Origin: UBA9732 sp963615565
GTDB taxonomy: Bacteria; Spirochaetota; Spirochaetia; Sphaerochaetales; Sphaerochaetaceae
Assembly (NCBI GenBank): GCA_963615565.1
Contig: CAVEGR010000148.1
Span: forward strand, 1 to 18,230
Reading direction: 5' to 3'
DNA length: 18,230 bases
Made by a program: the position numbers and the translations under genes. The notes under the pieces were generated by a model. That model saw only the letters and a program-made list of their open reading frames with translations, had not been told where the DNA came from and searched no databases. Shown one piece after another: positions 1 to 6,431 of the stretch (position 1 is its first letter; each line of letters begins with the position of its first letter).

Positions 1-49
1 TTCTTAGTTTGTTAACAATTGTGACCCAAATTTTTTAACAACTGTTTAA

Positions 50-78
50 GTTATACTCTGCCTTGTGAAAATTTGCAA
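50..78 (-). promoter_or_regulatory. candidate leftward promoter for an off-window gene
   Basis: On the minus strand a TTGCAA box (73-78) lies 17 nt before TATAAC (50-55), matching the sigma70 consensus at 4/6 and 5/6. Transcription would start near position 43 and run out of the window. The perfect 10-bp palindrome TTGTTAACAA (9-18) lies in the predicted leader and could be an operator or chance AT-rich sequence. No coding region is visible in 1-137. Confidence 0.35.
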
Positions 79-137
79 GTTTTTTTCTGTTCTCAGCGTT
101 TTTAATATCCTTCGTGTTCTGAGAATGTTCAAAAGCT

Positions 138-869
138 CTATAAGAAGTTCATTCTAGCTAGTAAGACGGCAATACCTGCGCTACAGGCAGTCTCTGTTCG
201 TAGTACACGAGAGCCCAAAAGCATGGGAGAAAATCCGTTTGAGATAAATAAATTGCGCTCTCTCTGAGACCATCCACGCTCAGGACCAATTGCTAAGACA
301 GCACTTTTTTTAATTGTACTGGCACTAAGAGGCACGGCTCCTACCACATTATCTAGAATTATCAAAGAGCAATCATCATTCTCTTTTATTCCAATCTCTT
401 TAAGTGTATTTAGTGCTCCATCAACAGAATTTGTAAAGAAAACTGAAGGAATGCCTGCATGGCAGGACTGCATTGCTCCATCAAGAAGATATTCTTTATA
501 CTCGTCTGTTTTGTAGAGATTACTGGAAAGATAAGATTTTTCACCAGTATCAGAACCGGTTAGAATTATGCGTTCTACGCCAAGGCTTACAGCTTCTCTG
601 AGAATTCTTTTCATACATATGGGCCTAACTTGAGCGCATAAAAGCGTCACTGGATAGAGTTCCGGCGTTGAAAGAACATCATAAGAGATTGTCACCCCAG
701 TAGGTTCAATAGCTTTAATTTTAGCTTTACCTTCACTTTGATTAACAATTCCCATGCGAAATTCATCACCCACTTTAAGCTTGAGAATTTCAACTATATG
801 CTTTGCTCGCTCATCAGCTGAAGGAATAAGACCTAATTCTGGAAATTCATTAAAAAGAATCATGTTCAT
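138..869 (-). CDS. rsmE: 16S rRNA m3U1498 methyltransferase, RsmE family
   Basis: Encodes a 243-residue protein of the SPOUT methyltransferase class. RsmE methylates N3 of U1498 in 16S rRNA, using S-adenosylmethionine, on the assembled 30S subunit. The family signature is clear: GPERGWS near residues 195-201 (usually GPEGGFS or similar) and LGSRVLRTETA near 218-228, which form the trefoil-knot SAM site. The N-terminal part fits the PUA-like RNA-binding domain, and the length is normal. Two ATGs lie close together (869 and 863); I use the first. There is no Shine-Dalgarno before it, and a -10-like TATTAT ends 6 nt upstream, so the mRNA may be leaderless. The gene is divergent from a peptide-binding protein gene. 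Function is inferred from the family motifs. Confidence 0.93.
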   Translation of the reverse strand: MNMILFNEFPELGLIPSADERAKHIVEILKLKVGDEFRMGIVNQSEGKAKIKAIEPTGVTISYDVLSTPELYPVTLLCAQVRPICMKRILREAVSLGVERIILTGSDTGEKSYLSSNLYKTDEYKEYLLDGAMQSCHAGIPSVFFTNSVDGALNTLKEIGIKENDDCSLIILDNVVGAVPLSASTIKKSAVLAIGPERGWSQRERNLFISNGFSPMLLGSRVLRTETACSAGIAVLLARMNFL

Positions 870-875
870 GGGCTA

Positions 876-904
876 ATAATAGCACAATAGGCCTTACTTG
901 TTGA
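876..904 (-). promoter_or_regulatory. candidate rsmE promoter
   Basis: On the minus strand TCAACA (899-904) is followed after 17 nt by TATTAT (876-881), with a TGC just before it that fits an extended -10. The hexamer ends 6 nt before the rsmE ATG at 869, so initiation is predicted at or next to the start codon. Confidence 0.4.
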
Positions 905-929
905 GATAAAACCCATTTTGGATTAAACT
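901..929 (+). promoter_or_regulatory. candidate promoter for the peptide-binding protein gene
   Basis: TTGAGA (901-906), a 17-nt spacer and TAAACT (924-929) resemble a sigma70 promoter. The ATG at 942 is 12 nt after the -10, so the leader would be only about 6 nt long and would hold no standard Shine-Dalgarno. Confidence 0.4.
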
Positions 930-941
930 TGCCCGTGAAGT

Positions 942-2372
942 ATGAAAAAATTTGTTGTTCTGATAATACTACTTATCCCGGCACTTCTTATGGCTAGTGC
1001 ACAAAGTGAAGTTATAAAAATTGGGCTAGATCCAGGGGAAGAAGTCATAAATCTCAATCCTTATACTGCCTCTGATAGCAATAGTATTGTCATAATGCAA
1101 AACTTATATGATGGACTTTTTTCCTATAGTGGCAGTACAAGTGAAGCAGAATATGCTTTAGCAGAAAGCCATGAAGTTTCAAATGATGGCCTAAAATGGA
1201 CATTTTATTTGAAAAATGCTTGCTTTTCTGACGGACAGGCCATTACATCCCAGACTTTTGTTGAATCTTGGAACTATCTTCTTGGTGGTTCATTAGCAAG
1301 TAATTTAAACTTTGTTAACAGAAAAGAAGACGGTTCTTTAGATTTAGAAACACCAAATGACCATACTCTTATAGTCAATCTAAAACATGCAGTTTCTTAC
1401 CTTCCTAGCCTTTTATGCCAGCCATGTCTAGCAGCAATAAAGGACACTTCAAGCTACAGTGGTGCTTACGTTTTAGTAAGCCAAAATGAAAACAGCATTG
1501 TTCTTGAAAGAAATAAACATTACTGGGATGAAGTAAAAAACGACAGAATTGAAATACTTCTTGGTTCTGATTTTGATACAGCTTTTCAGAATGGAGAAAT
1601 TCAATGGTCAATGGCAGCTGTGAAAGAGGCATCAAACCACATGGTAATTTCAAGACTATATGCAACTACATTTTTCTATTTCAGCGCAAAGGAAGGTGCA
1701 TATTCAAACCAATATGTAAGACAAGCTCTTATTTCTCTTGTTCCTTGGGATATTATTCGCTACATTCAAGGATCTCTTATGGAATCTGATTCTCTTGTTC
1801 CACAAAGCAATGTTACTGCAAATTTAAGCAATGAAACAGTGGAGCTATTAGAAAAAGGTGGATATCCATATGGAGAAGGGCTACCAATGATTAGCATGGG
1901 CATTACTAGAGGTTCTCAAAATGCTACTGCAGCGGAGCTTATAGCAGAAATTTGGTCAAAGACTGTAGGAATTACTGTTACTCTTAACACTGTTCCAATA
2001 TCTGTATATGCCACTAACCCAAAGGACAATCCATTTGATTTTTGTACAATGACATGGATTGGAGACTATTTTGATCCAATGGCCTTTTTGAGTTTGTTTG
2101 AATCTTCAAGCTCTTACAATCTTGCCAACTACTCTAATGCGGAATTTGATAAGGTCATTGAGCTTGCCCAAAATGCCGATACCATTACCCGCACAAGTCT
2201 TTTACAACAAGCAGAAAAAATTCTTCTAGATGATGGCGTAGTCATTCCAGTTTCAACAGCATTTGCAACAAACTTTGTCAGAGAAGATTTAATTGAAGGC
2301 TGGCAATCAAATCCTCTAGATATTCATCCGTTTAAGGATTTGAGCTTGATTAAGACCGCCAGTAACAACTAG
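942..2372 (+). CDS. periplasmic peptide-binding protein, ABC transporter SBP family 5 (OppA/DppA-like)
   Basis: A 476-residue solute-binding protein of the OppA/DppA type, which delivers peptides or related solutes to an ABC importer. Residues 1-20 form a signal peptide: MKKF, a hydrophobic core, then ASA before Q, a signal peptidase I-like site. There is no lipobox cysteine, so a free periplasmic protein is expected, which fits a two-membrane spirochaete. Family marks include LNPYTASD near the mature N terminus, NLYDGLF, and the WTFYLKN...FSDG block. Length is slightly short for the family (usually about 500-550). No permease or ATPase genes are adjacent, so it probably serves a transporter encoded elsewhere. 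The specific ligand cannot be read from sequence. The stop codon lies in the first of three tandem 17-bp repeats. Confidence 0.85.
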   Translation: MKKFVVLIILLIPALLMASAQSEVIKIGLDPGEEVINLNPYTASDSNSIVIMQNLYDGLFSYSGSTSEAEYALAESHEVSNDGLKWTFYLKNACFSDGQAITSQTFVESWNYLLGGSLASNLNFVNRKEDGSLDLETPNDHTLIVNLKHAVSYLPSLLCQPCLAAIKDTSSYSGAYVLVSQNENSIVLERNKHYWDEVKNDRIEILLGSDFDTAFQNGEIQWSMAAVKEASNHMVISRLYATTFFYFSAKEGAYSNQYVRQALISLVPWDIIRYIQGSLMESDSLVPQSNVTANLSNETVELLEKGGYPYGEGLPMISMGITRGSQNATAAELIAEIWSKTVGITVTLNTVPISVYATNPKDNPFDFCTMTWIGDYFDPMAFLSLFESSSSYNLANYSNAEFDKVIELAQNADTITRTSLLQQAEKILLDDGVVIPVSTAFATNFVREDLIEGWQSNPLDIHPFKDLSLIKTASNN

Positions 2373-2410
2373 CACACAGCAAAAACTAGCACGCAGTAAC
2401 AATTAGTCCA
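2360..2410. repeat. three tandem 17-bp repeats at a convergent gene junction
   Basis: Units at 2360-2376 (CAGTAACAACTAGCACA), 2377-2393 (CAGCAAAAACTAGCACG) and 2394-2410 (CAGTAACAATTAGTCCA) are head-to-tail copies. Unit 1 carries the TAG stop of the peptide-binding protein gene. Unit 3 carries, on the other strand, the TAA stop of ispF. The copies span the whole 30-nt intergenic gap. There is no T-rich hairpin, so it does not look like an intrinsic terminator. Confidence 0.8.
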
Positions 2411-2873
2411 CAAGAACTACAGCTTGAGCAATAACGGCATCCCCTTGTCCTAATTCACCCAAGACACCTTCTGCAGTCTTTGCTTTAACTCCAATAAGAG
2501 AGCCGTCTATTCCAAGGATTTCAGATAATCTTTCTTTAATTTGGACTTTATAAGGACCCAGTTTTGTAGTTTGCAAAATTACAGTAGTATCTACATTACA
2601 GATATTAAAACCAAGAGATTTGACTCTAGAGACAACATCACACAAGAGAACAGCAGAATCAATATTCTTATAAGAAGAATCTGTATCAGGAAAAAGAGTA
2701 CCTATATCTTCTAGTCCACAAGCACCAAGCAGAGCATCAATGATGGCATGAATTAAAGCATCACCATCTGAATGTCCAACACAGCCCTTTTCTGAAGGAA
2801 TAACAACTCCACCTAAAACAAGTTTTCTTTCTAACGCAAGCGTATGCAAATCCCAGCCTGTTCCTACTCTCAT
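2403..2873 (-). CDS. ispF: 2-C-methyl-D-erythritol 2,4-cyclodiphosphate synthase
   Basis: Encodes the MEP-pathway enzyme that cyclises CDP-methylerythritol 2-phosphate to methylerythritol cyclodiphosphate, releasing CMP. All 156 residues fit the family: GTGWDLH near the N terminus gives the metal-binding Asp and His, GHSDGDALIHAIIDALLGA follows, then DIGTLFPDTD, and KAKTAEGVLGELGQGDA near the C terminus. The active enzyme is normally a cytosolic trimer using Zn2+. Its ATG overlaps the ispD stop as ATGA, so translation is probably coupled. In many bacteria ispD and ispF are adjacent or fused; here they are separate reading frames. It is the last gene of a carD-ispD-ispF unit. Confidence 0.96.
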   Translation of the reverse strand: MRVGTGWDLHTLALERKLVLGGVVIPSEKGCVGHSDGDALIHAIIDALLGACGLEDIGTLFPDTDSSYKNIDSAVLLCDVVSRVKSLGFNICNVDTTVILQTTKLGPYKVQIKERLSEILGIDGSLIGVKAKTAEGVLGELGQGDAVIAQAVVLVD

Positions 2874-3568
2874 AACTTCTCCAAATCACTTGGGTATGTA
2901 ATTTTTTTATTTTTTGGATCCCCATTCACAATAGCTACTTTAAAACCATAATCTGTGAAAATTTGAGTGTCATCTGTATAAATTAAACCAGCTTTTGCTT
3001 TTTCTTTAGCTGCAAGATGTGCCTTATAGATGTCTGAAAAACAAAATGTTTGTGGTGTCTGCACCCCGTAAATCTTTGAACGGTCAAGACGAGAAACAAT
3101 AATTCCGTTTTCTACTTGAACTAATGTATCACTCATAGGAAGAGCGGGGGCTGCTCCTCCTACCATGGAAGCTGTTTTCAAACACTGTTCAATAACTTCT
3201 TTTGTTACAAAAGGCCTTGCTCCATCATGGATACTAACTAGCTCAAGATTCTTAACTTCTTCATTAAGAAGTTGAAGTGCATTAAAAACACTTTCTTGCC
3301 TAGTTGAACCACCTCTTACTAAAAAAGGCTTTATTGTAGAAGGAATATTCAATTGTTTTAAGCAATCAATAGTTTCATCAAAAAATTCTTTTTTATAAGT
3401 AACAACAATAGCAACAAGTCCATCCACTGACAGGAACGGTCTAATGGAACGGACCAAAACCGCCTCATCTTGAAATTTTACAAATTCTTTCTTTACACCC
3501 TGAGAACTTTGTGCATTATTAAAGCGGCTGGAAGAGCCTGCCGCAGTTATAATAACGGCATGGCGCAT
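2870..3568 (-). CDS. ispD: 2-C-methyl-D-erythritol 4-phosphate cytidylyltransferase
   Basis: Makes CDP-methylerythritol from CTP and methylerythritol 4-phosphate, the third step of the MEP route to isoprenoids. The N terminus AVIITAAGSSSRF is the nucleotidyltransferase loop. HDGARPFV, ALPMSDTL, YGVQTPQTF and YTDDTQIF are typical of IspD. From ATG at 3568 the protein is 232 residues, normal for the family. Upstream in-frame GTG and TTG codons would add 3 or 7 residues that the family lacks, and GGAG lies 11 nt before the chosen ATG, inside the end of carD. carD stops only 5 nt upstream, and the ispD stop overlaps the ispF start by 4 nt, so one operon is very likely. Confidence 0.95.
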   Translation of the reverse strand: MRHAVIITAAGSSSRFNNAQSSQGVKKEFVKFQDEAVLVRSIRPFLSVDGLVAIVVTYKKEFFDETIDCLKQLNIPSTIKPFLVRGGSTRQESVFNALQLLNEEVKNLELVSIHDGARPFVTKEVIEQCLKTASMVGGAAPALPMSDTLVQVENGIIVSRLDRSKIYGVQTPQTFCFSDIYKAHLAAKEKAKAGLIYTDDTQIFTDYGFKVAIVNGDPKNKKITYPSDLEKL

Positions 3569-3573
3569 TGAAA

Positions 3574-4074
3574 TCACTTCTCCAAACAACTAAAGATAGT
3601 TTTTTCTATTTCTTTCTGGTCTTTATCTAAGGCGTAAGCACATTCATCAATCAGAAGTCTAATAGCATTATCATAGAGCTTTCTTTCTTGAACAGGAAGC
3701 TCCTTAACCTTGCTTCTGTGATACAAGCCTTGTACAACTTTTGCAATTGAAAAAATTGAACCTTCTTTAATTAAATCAACGTTCATTTGATAACGAGCCT
3801 TCCAATCAACTGCAACTGGTTCATATTTTGCAGAAATGGTTTCCAAAGCCTGAAGTGCAGTCTCTTTTGGAACAATAGCTCTAACCCCAGACTCATGAAC
3901 TTTATCAACAGGAATGCTGACAATCATATCCGATACATCAATATAGATTACATAATAGAGAACAGGATTATTACGAACAGTACGCTCTTTAATATCCCTA
4001 ATAACACCTACACCTTGTAGTGGATAAACAACGTGCTCGCCAATTTGAAATTCGGTTTTAACATCTGAAGCCAT
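3574..4074 (-). CDS. carD: CarD/CdnL family transcription regulator
   Basis: A 166-residue CarD/CdnL protein. Members bind the beta subunit of RNA polymerase and stabilise the open complex at promoters, notably for rRNA. The RNAP-interaction domain (same fold as TRCF/Mfd RID) begins with FQIGEHVVYPLQGVGVI and continues through YVIYIDVSDMIVSIPVDK. The helical C-terminal part includes DWKARYQMN and LYHRSK. The reading frame extends 27 codons further upstream, but that stretch is not CarD-like and a TATAAT box ends 6 nt before the ATG at 4074, so I start there. It heads an operon with ispD and ispF. The family assignment is firm; the link to isoprenoid genes is only positional. Confidence 0.93.
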   Translation of the reverse strand: MASDVKTEFQIGEHVVYPLQGVGVIRDIKERTVRNNPVLYYVIYIDVSDMIVSIPVDKVHESGVRAIVPKETALQALETISAKYEPVAVDWKARYQMNVDLIKEGSIFSIAKVVQGLYHRSKVKELPVQERKLYDNAIRLLIDECAYALDKDQKEIEKTIFSCLEK

Positions 4075-4080
4075 GTCCTT

Positions 4081-4109
4081 ATTATAACCCAAATTATGCG
4101 AATTAACAA
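4081..4109 (-). promoter_or_regulatory. carD promoter, possibly leaderless
   Basis: On the minus strand TTGTTA (4104-4109) is followed after exactly 17 nt by a consensus TATAAT (4081-4086). Only AAGGAC separates the -10 from the carD ATG at 4074, so the predicted start is at or beside the A of ATG. AAGGA resembles a Shine-Dalgarno but would not be transcribed if this promoter is used. Confidence 0.6.
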
Positions 4110-4117
4110 CAAGGATA

Positions 4118-4146
4118 TGGAAAAAAACCACCTTATGGGATATAGT
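4118..4146 (+). promoter_or_regulatory. candidate malQ promoter, possibly leaderless
   Basis: TGGAAA (4118-4123), a 17-nt spacer and TATAGT (4141-4146) precede the malQ ATG at 4154 by 7 nt. There is no Shine-Dalgarno before malQ. The -35 boxes of this site and the carD promoter are back to back, 8 nt apart. Confidence 0.4.
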
Positions 4147-4153
4147 CTCAAAC

Positions 4154-5647
4154 ATGCAAGAAACTAAACGACTTTGTGGTGTTTTACTTCATCCCACATC
4201 GTTTCCATCTCCATATGGAATTGGCGATTTAGGAATTGAAGCAAGAAAAATTCTTAAACTCATGTCCCAAGCAGACATTCATCTTTGGCAAATCTTACCT
4301 CTTGGACCTACTGGGTACGGAGCATCTCCATACTCTTCACGTTCATGTTTTGCGGGTAATGAACTTCTTATAGATATTAGATCATTAAATGAGCTTTTTT
4401 CTGATATCTCTCTTGACTATCCAGACCCATGCAAAGACCCATTTGCACGAGTGGACTATTCTTCTGTTTTTAAAAACAAACTTTCCTATCTTGGAAAGAT
4501 AGCTAGTGAATTTATCCAAAAACACAGCTCAGATGCAGACTTTGTTGCCTTTTGCGCAGAGAATGCGTGGTGGCTAGATGATTATGCTCTATATCAAAGC
4601 CTTACAAACCATTTTAACGATTCACGCTGGTTCCTTTGGCCAGATGACATTAAAAATAGAAAAAAAGCTGCCATAACAAAGTGGACTAAAGAGCTTTCAT
4701 CAGATATTGAGATTACAAAAGCTCTACAGTATTTCTTTTTTACACAATGGAATTCTCTACATGAGTTTGCTAATAATATCGGAATACAAATTGTGGGAGA
4801 TATTCCTATCTTTGCCGCAAGTGATAGCGTGGATGTTTGGGTAAACAGAAAGCTATTCAAGTTTGATGCAAAAGGAAATCAGGTTGCCTTGGCAGGTTGT
4901 CCACCAGATGCATTCAGTCCTACGGGCCAATTGTGGGGAAATCCTGTTTATGACTGGAAAGAGCATGAAAAGGATGATTTTGCTTGGTGGAGAAGCCGTG
5001 TTGACAGCACTTTAAAGCTTGTAGATGTTCTCAGAATAGACCATTTCCGTGGATTTGAATCCTACTGGGAGACCCCTGCAGGTGAGACAACAGCAATAAA
5101 CGGAAAGTGGATGCCGGGCCCTGGAATGAAATTGCTTGGACATTTTAAGGGCATGAATATCATTGCAGAGGATTTAGGCTTCTTGACTTCTGAAGTTCAC
5201 AAGCTCAGAAAAGATAGCGGATTCCCTGGAATGAAGATTTATCAGTTTGCTTTTGACCTCTCCAAGGGTAGTTTTGATACCACCAATGCCTACTTACCAC
5301 ATAATTTTGACAAAAATTGCGTGGCTTATACAGGAACACATGACAATGAAACAACTCAAGGTTGGTACAATAGGCAAGATGATGCTTATAAGGACATAAT
5401 TAGAAGATATCTTCAGTGTCCAGATAATGATGCTGTATGGCAGATGATGCGCACTTTATTAGCTAGTTCTGCTAATTATGTGATTTTTCCAATGCAGGAT
5501 ATTATGGGACTAGATAATAGCGCAAGAATGAATGAGCCTTCAACAGTTGGCTCTTCTAACTGGTCTTGGAGAATGAATCCAAGCAATCTTGAAGATTGGA
5601 AATTAAATAGATTACACGAATACATCACGCTCTACGGTAGAGCGTGA
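4154..5647 (+). CDS. malQ: 4-alpha-glucanotransferase (amylomaltase, GH77)
   Basis: Transfers alpha-1,4-glucan segments between maltodextrins or to glucose, in maltodextrin or glycogen metabolism in the cytosol. The 497-residue length is normal for compact amylomaltases. The N-terminal GVLLHPTSFPSPYGIGDLG is a hallmark. The expected catalytic set is present: nucleophile Asp296 in LRIDHFRGFE, acid/base Glu339 in IIAEDLG, and Asp397 in GTHDNETTQGW. The C terminus has the NEPSTVGSSNWSWRM block. It stands alone, divergent from carD and convergent with the P-loop ATPase gene. The last codons lie inside a strong hairpin. No other sugar genes are adjacent, apart from a beta-mannosidase at the far right of the window. 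Confidence 0.96.
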   Translation: MQETKRLCGVLLHPTSFPSPYGIGDLGIEARKILKLMSQADIHLWQILPLGPTGYGASPYSSRSCFAGNELLIDIRSLNELFSDISLDYPDPCKDPFARVDYSSVFKNKLSYLGKIASEFIQKHSSDADFVAFCAENAWWLDDYALYQSLTNHFNDSRWFLWPDDIKNRKKAAITKWTKELSSDIEITKALQYFFFTQWNSLHEFANNIGIQIVGDIPIFAASDSVDVWVNRKLFKFDAKGNQVALAGCPPDAFSPTGQLWGNPVYDWKEHEKDDFAWWRSRVDSTLKLVDVLRIDHFRGFESYWETPAGETTAINGKWMPGPGMKLLGHFKGMNIIAEDLGFLTSEVHKLRKDSGFPGMKIYQFAFDLSKGSFDTTNAYLPHNFDKNCVAYTGTHDNETTQGWYNRQDDAYKDIIRRYLQCPDNDAVWQMMRTLLASSANYVIFPMQDIMGLDNSARMNEPSTVGSSNWSWRMNPSNLEDWKLNRLHEYITLYGRA

Positions 5648-5649
5648 TG
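5623..5649. terminator. strong hairpin at the malQ 3' end, possible bidirectional terminator
   Basis: CATCACGCTCTAC (5623-5635) and GTAGAGCGTGATG (5637-5649) are perfect inverted 13-nt arms. As RNA this gives an 11-bp stem with loop ACGGT. It covers the last malQ codons and the stop. A second, weaker hairpin follows at 5650-5669 (CTTGTG pairing with CGCAAG, one G-U). Neither is followed by a T run on either strand, so this is not a textbook intrinsic terminator. Confidence 0.55.
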
Positions 5650-5672
5650 CTTGTGCGTTAACACGCAAGTAA

Positions 5673-6380
5673 TTATTCACAAATTAACATTGTCTTAGGA
5701 TCAAGTGCCACTCCAGTTGGATGTGGTACTTTTTTGTGGTGATCTTGAACAACTGTCATGATAACTCTGCTCTTGGCATCGTTATAATGAAGACCAACAA
5801 GAACATCAATGTCATTAAGATAATCATTTAAGCTCTCTGGAATACCATATTCATTACATTTAGTTTCACGTCCATCAGGGGAAACGCAGAACCAAACTTC
5901 AATGTTCATTTCCTGAGCAAATTTCTTAATTTTTTTGATATCTTCAGAAGAAGCAAGAGTATATTTATAACCATCAAAGAAGACAGCATCTGCTTTGAAT
6001 GAGCCCTGCTCAATCAAAGTCTTAAGGCTGAGTAAAATCTTGTCAACTCCAACGTTCTCCTGAGAGAAGTTCATCATAACTCTGTTAGTTCTGATAGTCT
6101 GATAAACATCAAATGCATCATCAAGGCTCTTAAAGTCTGTAATTTCTCTGAAGACTTCTTTATACCAACCCATGATATGTTCAACGTTTGCACCAAAAGA
6201 AACGTGAATGACGTTTTCGTTTCTCAAGAGCTTATCAATTGCAAGGTGAACCATGCAGGCAGTTTTACCAACACCATGACGAGACGCAATGACACCAAGG
6301 TTTCCTCTTCCAAGACCACCATTAATTGACTGCTCAAAAACTCTTATAGGACTATTTTTAATTAATTCCTCAACTTCCAT
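5673..6380 (-). CDS. RecA/DnaB-fold P-loop ATPase of unknown function
   Basis: A 235-residue soluble protein. It has a Walker A-like segment ASRHGVGKT (residues 32-40) after a short basic-glycine stretch (GGLGRGNLGVI), and a hydrophobic strand ending in FFDG (Asp136) that fits Walker B. The layout resembles the single-domain RecA/DnaB/KaiC class, with GVIASRHGVGKTACMVHLA close to the DnaB-type pattern. It lacks the N-terminal domain of a replicative helicase and shows no membrane segment. The start is well supported by GGAG 7 nt before the ATG. It lies 51 nt downstream of fusA on the same strand, so it is probably cotranscribed. I do not recognise a specific function; a role with translation or DNA is only suggested by fold and neighbour. 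Confidence 0.75.
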   Translation of the reverse strand: MEVEELIKNSPIRVFEQSINGGLGRGNLGVIASRHGVGKTACMVHLAIDKLLRNENVIHVSFGANVEHIMGWYKEVFREITDFKSLDDAFDVYQTIRTNRVMMNFSQENVGVDKILLSLKTLIEQGSFKADAVFFDGYKYTLASSEDIKKIKKFAQEMNIEVWFCVSPDGRETKCNEYGIPESLNDYLNDIDVLVGLHYNDAKSRVIMTVVQDHHKKVPHPTGVALDPKTMLICE

Positions 6381-6431
6381 TTTTTTCTCCGTAAAGTTTA
6401 ATCCGTAATATTCAAAACAACTTAAATTCTA

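Noticed and set aside
90..125. TTCTCAG / CTGAGAA inverted repeat after rsmE as a terminator
   Set aside because: Seven-bp arms with a 22-nt loop are weak and there is no suitable T run in the leftward direction.
4075..4155. 27-codon N-terminal extension of CarD
   Set aside because: It runs across a consensus promoter and does not resemble CarD. It would also overlap the malQ start.
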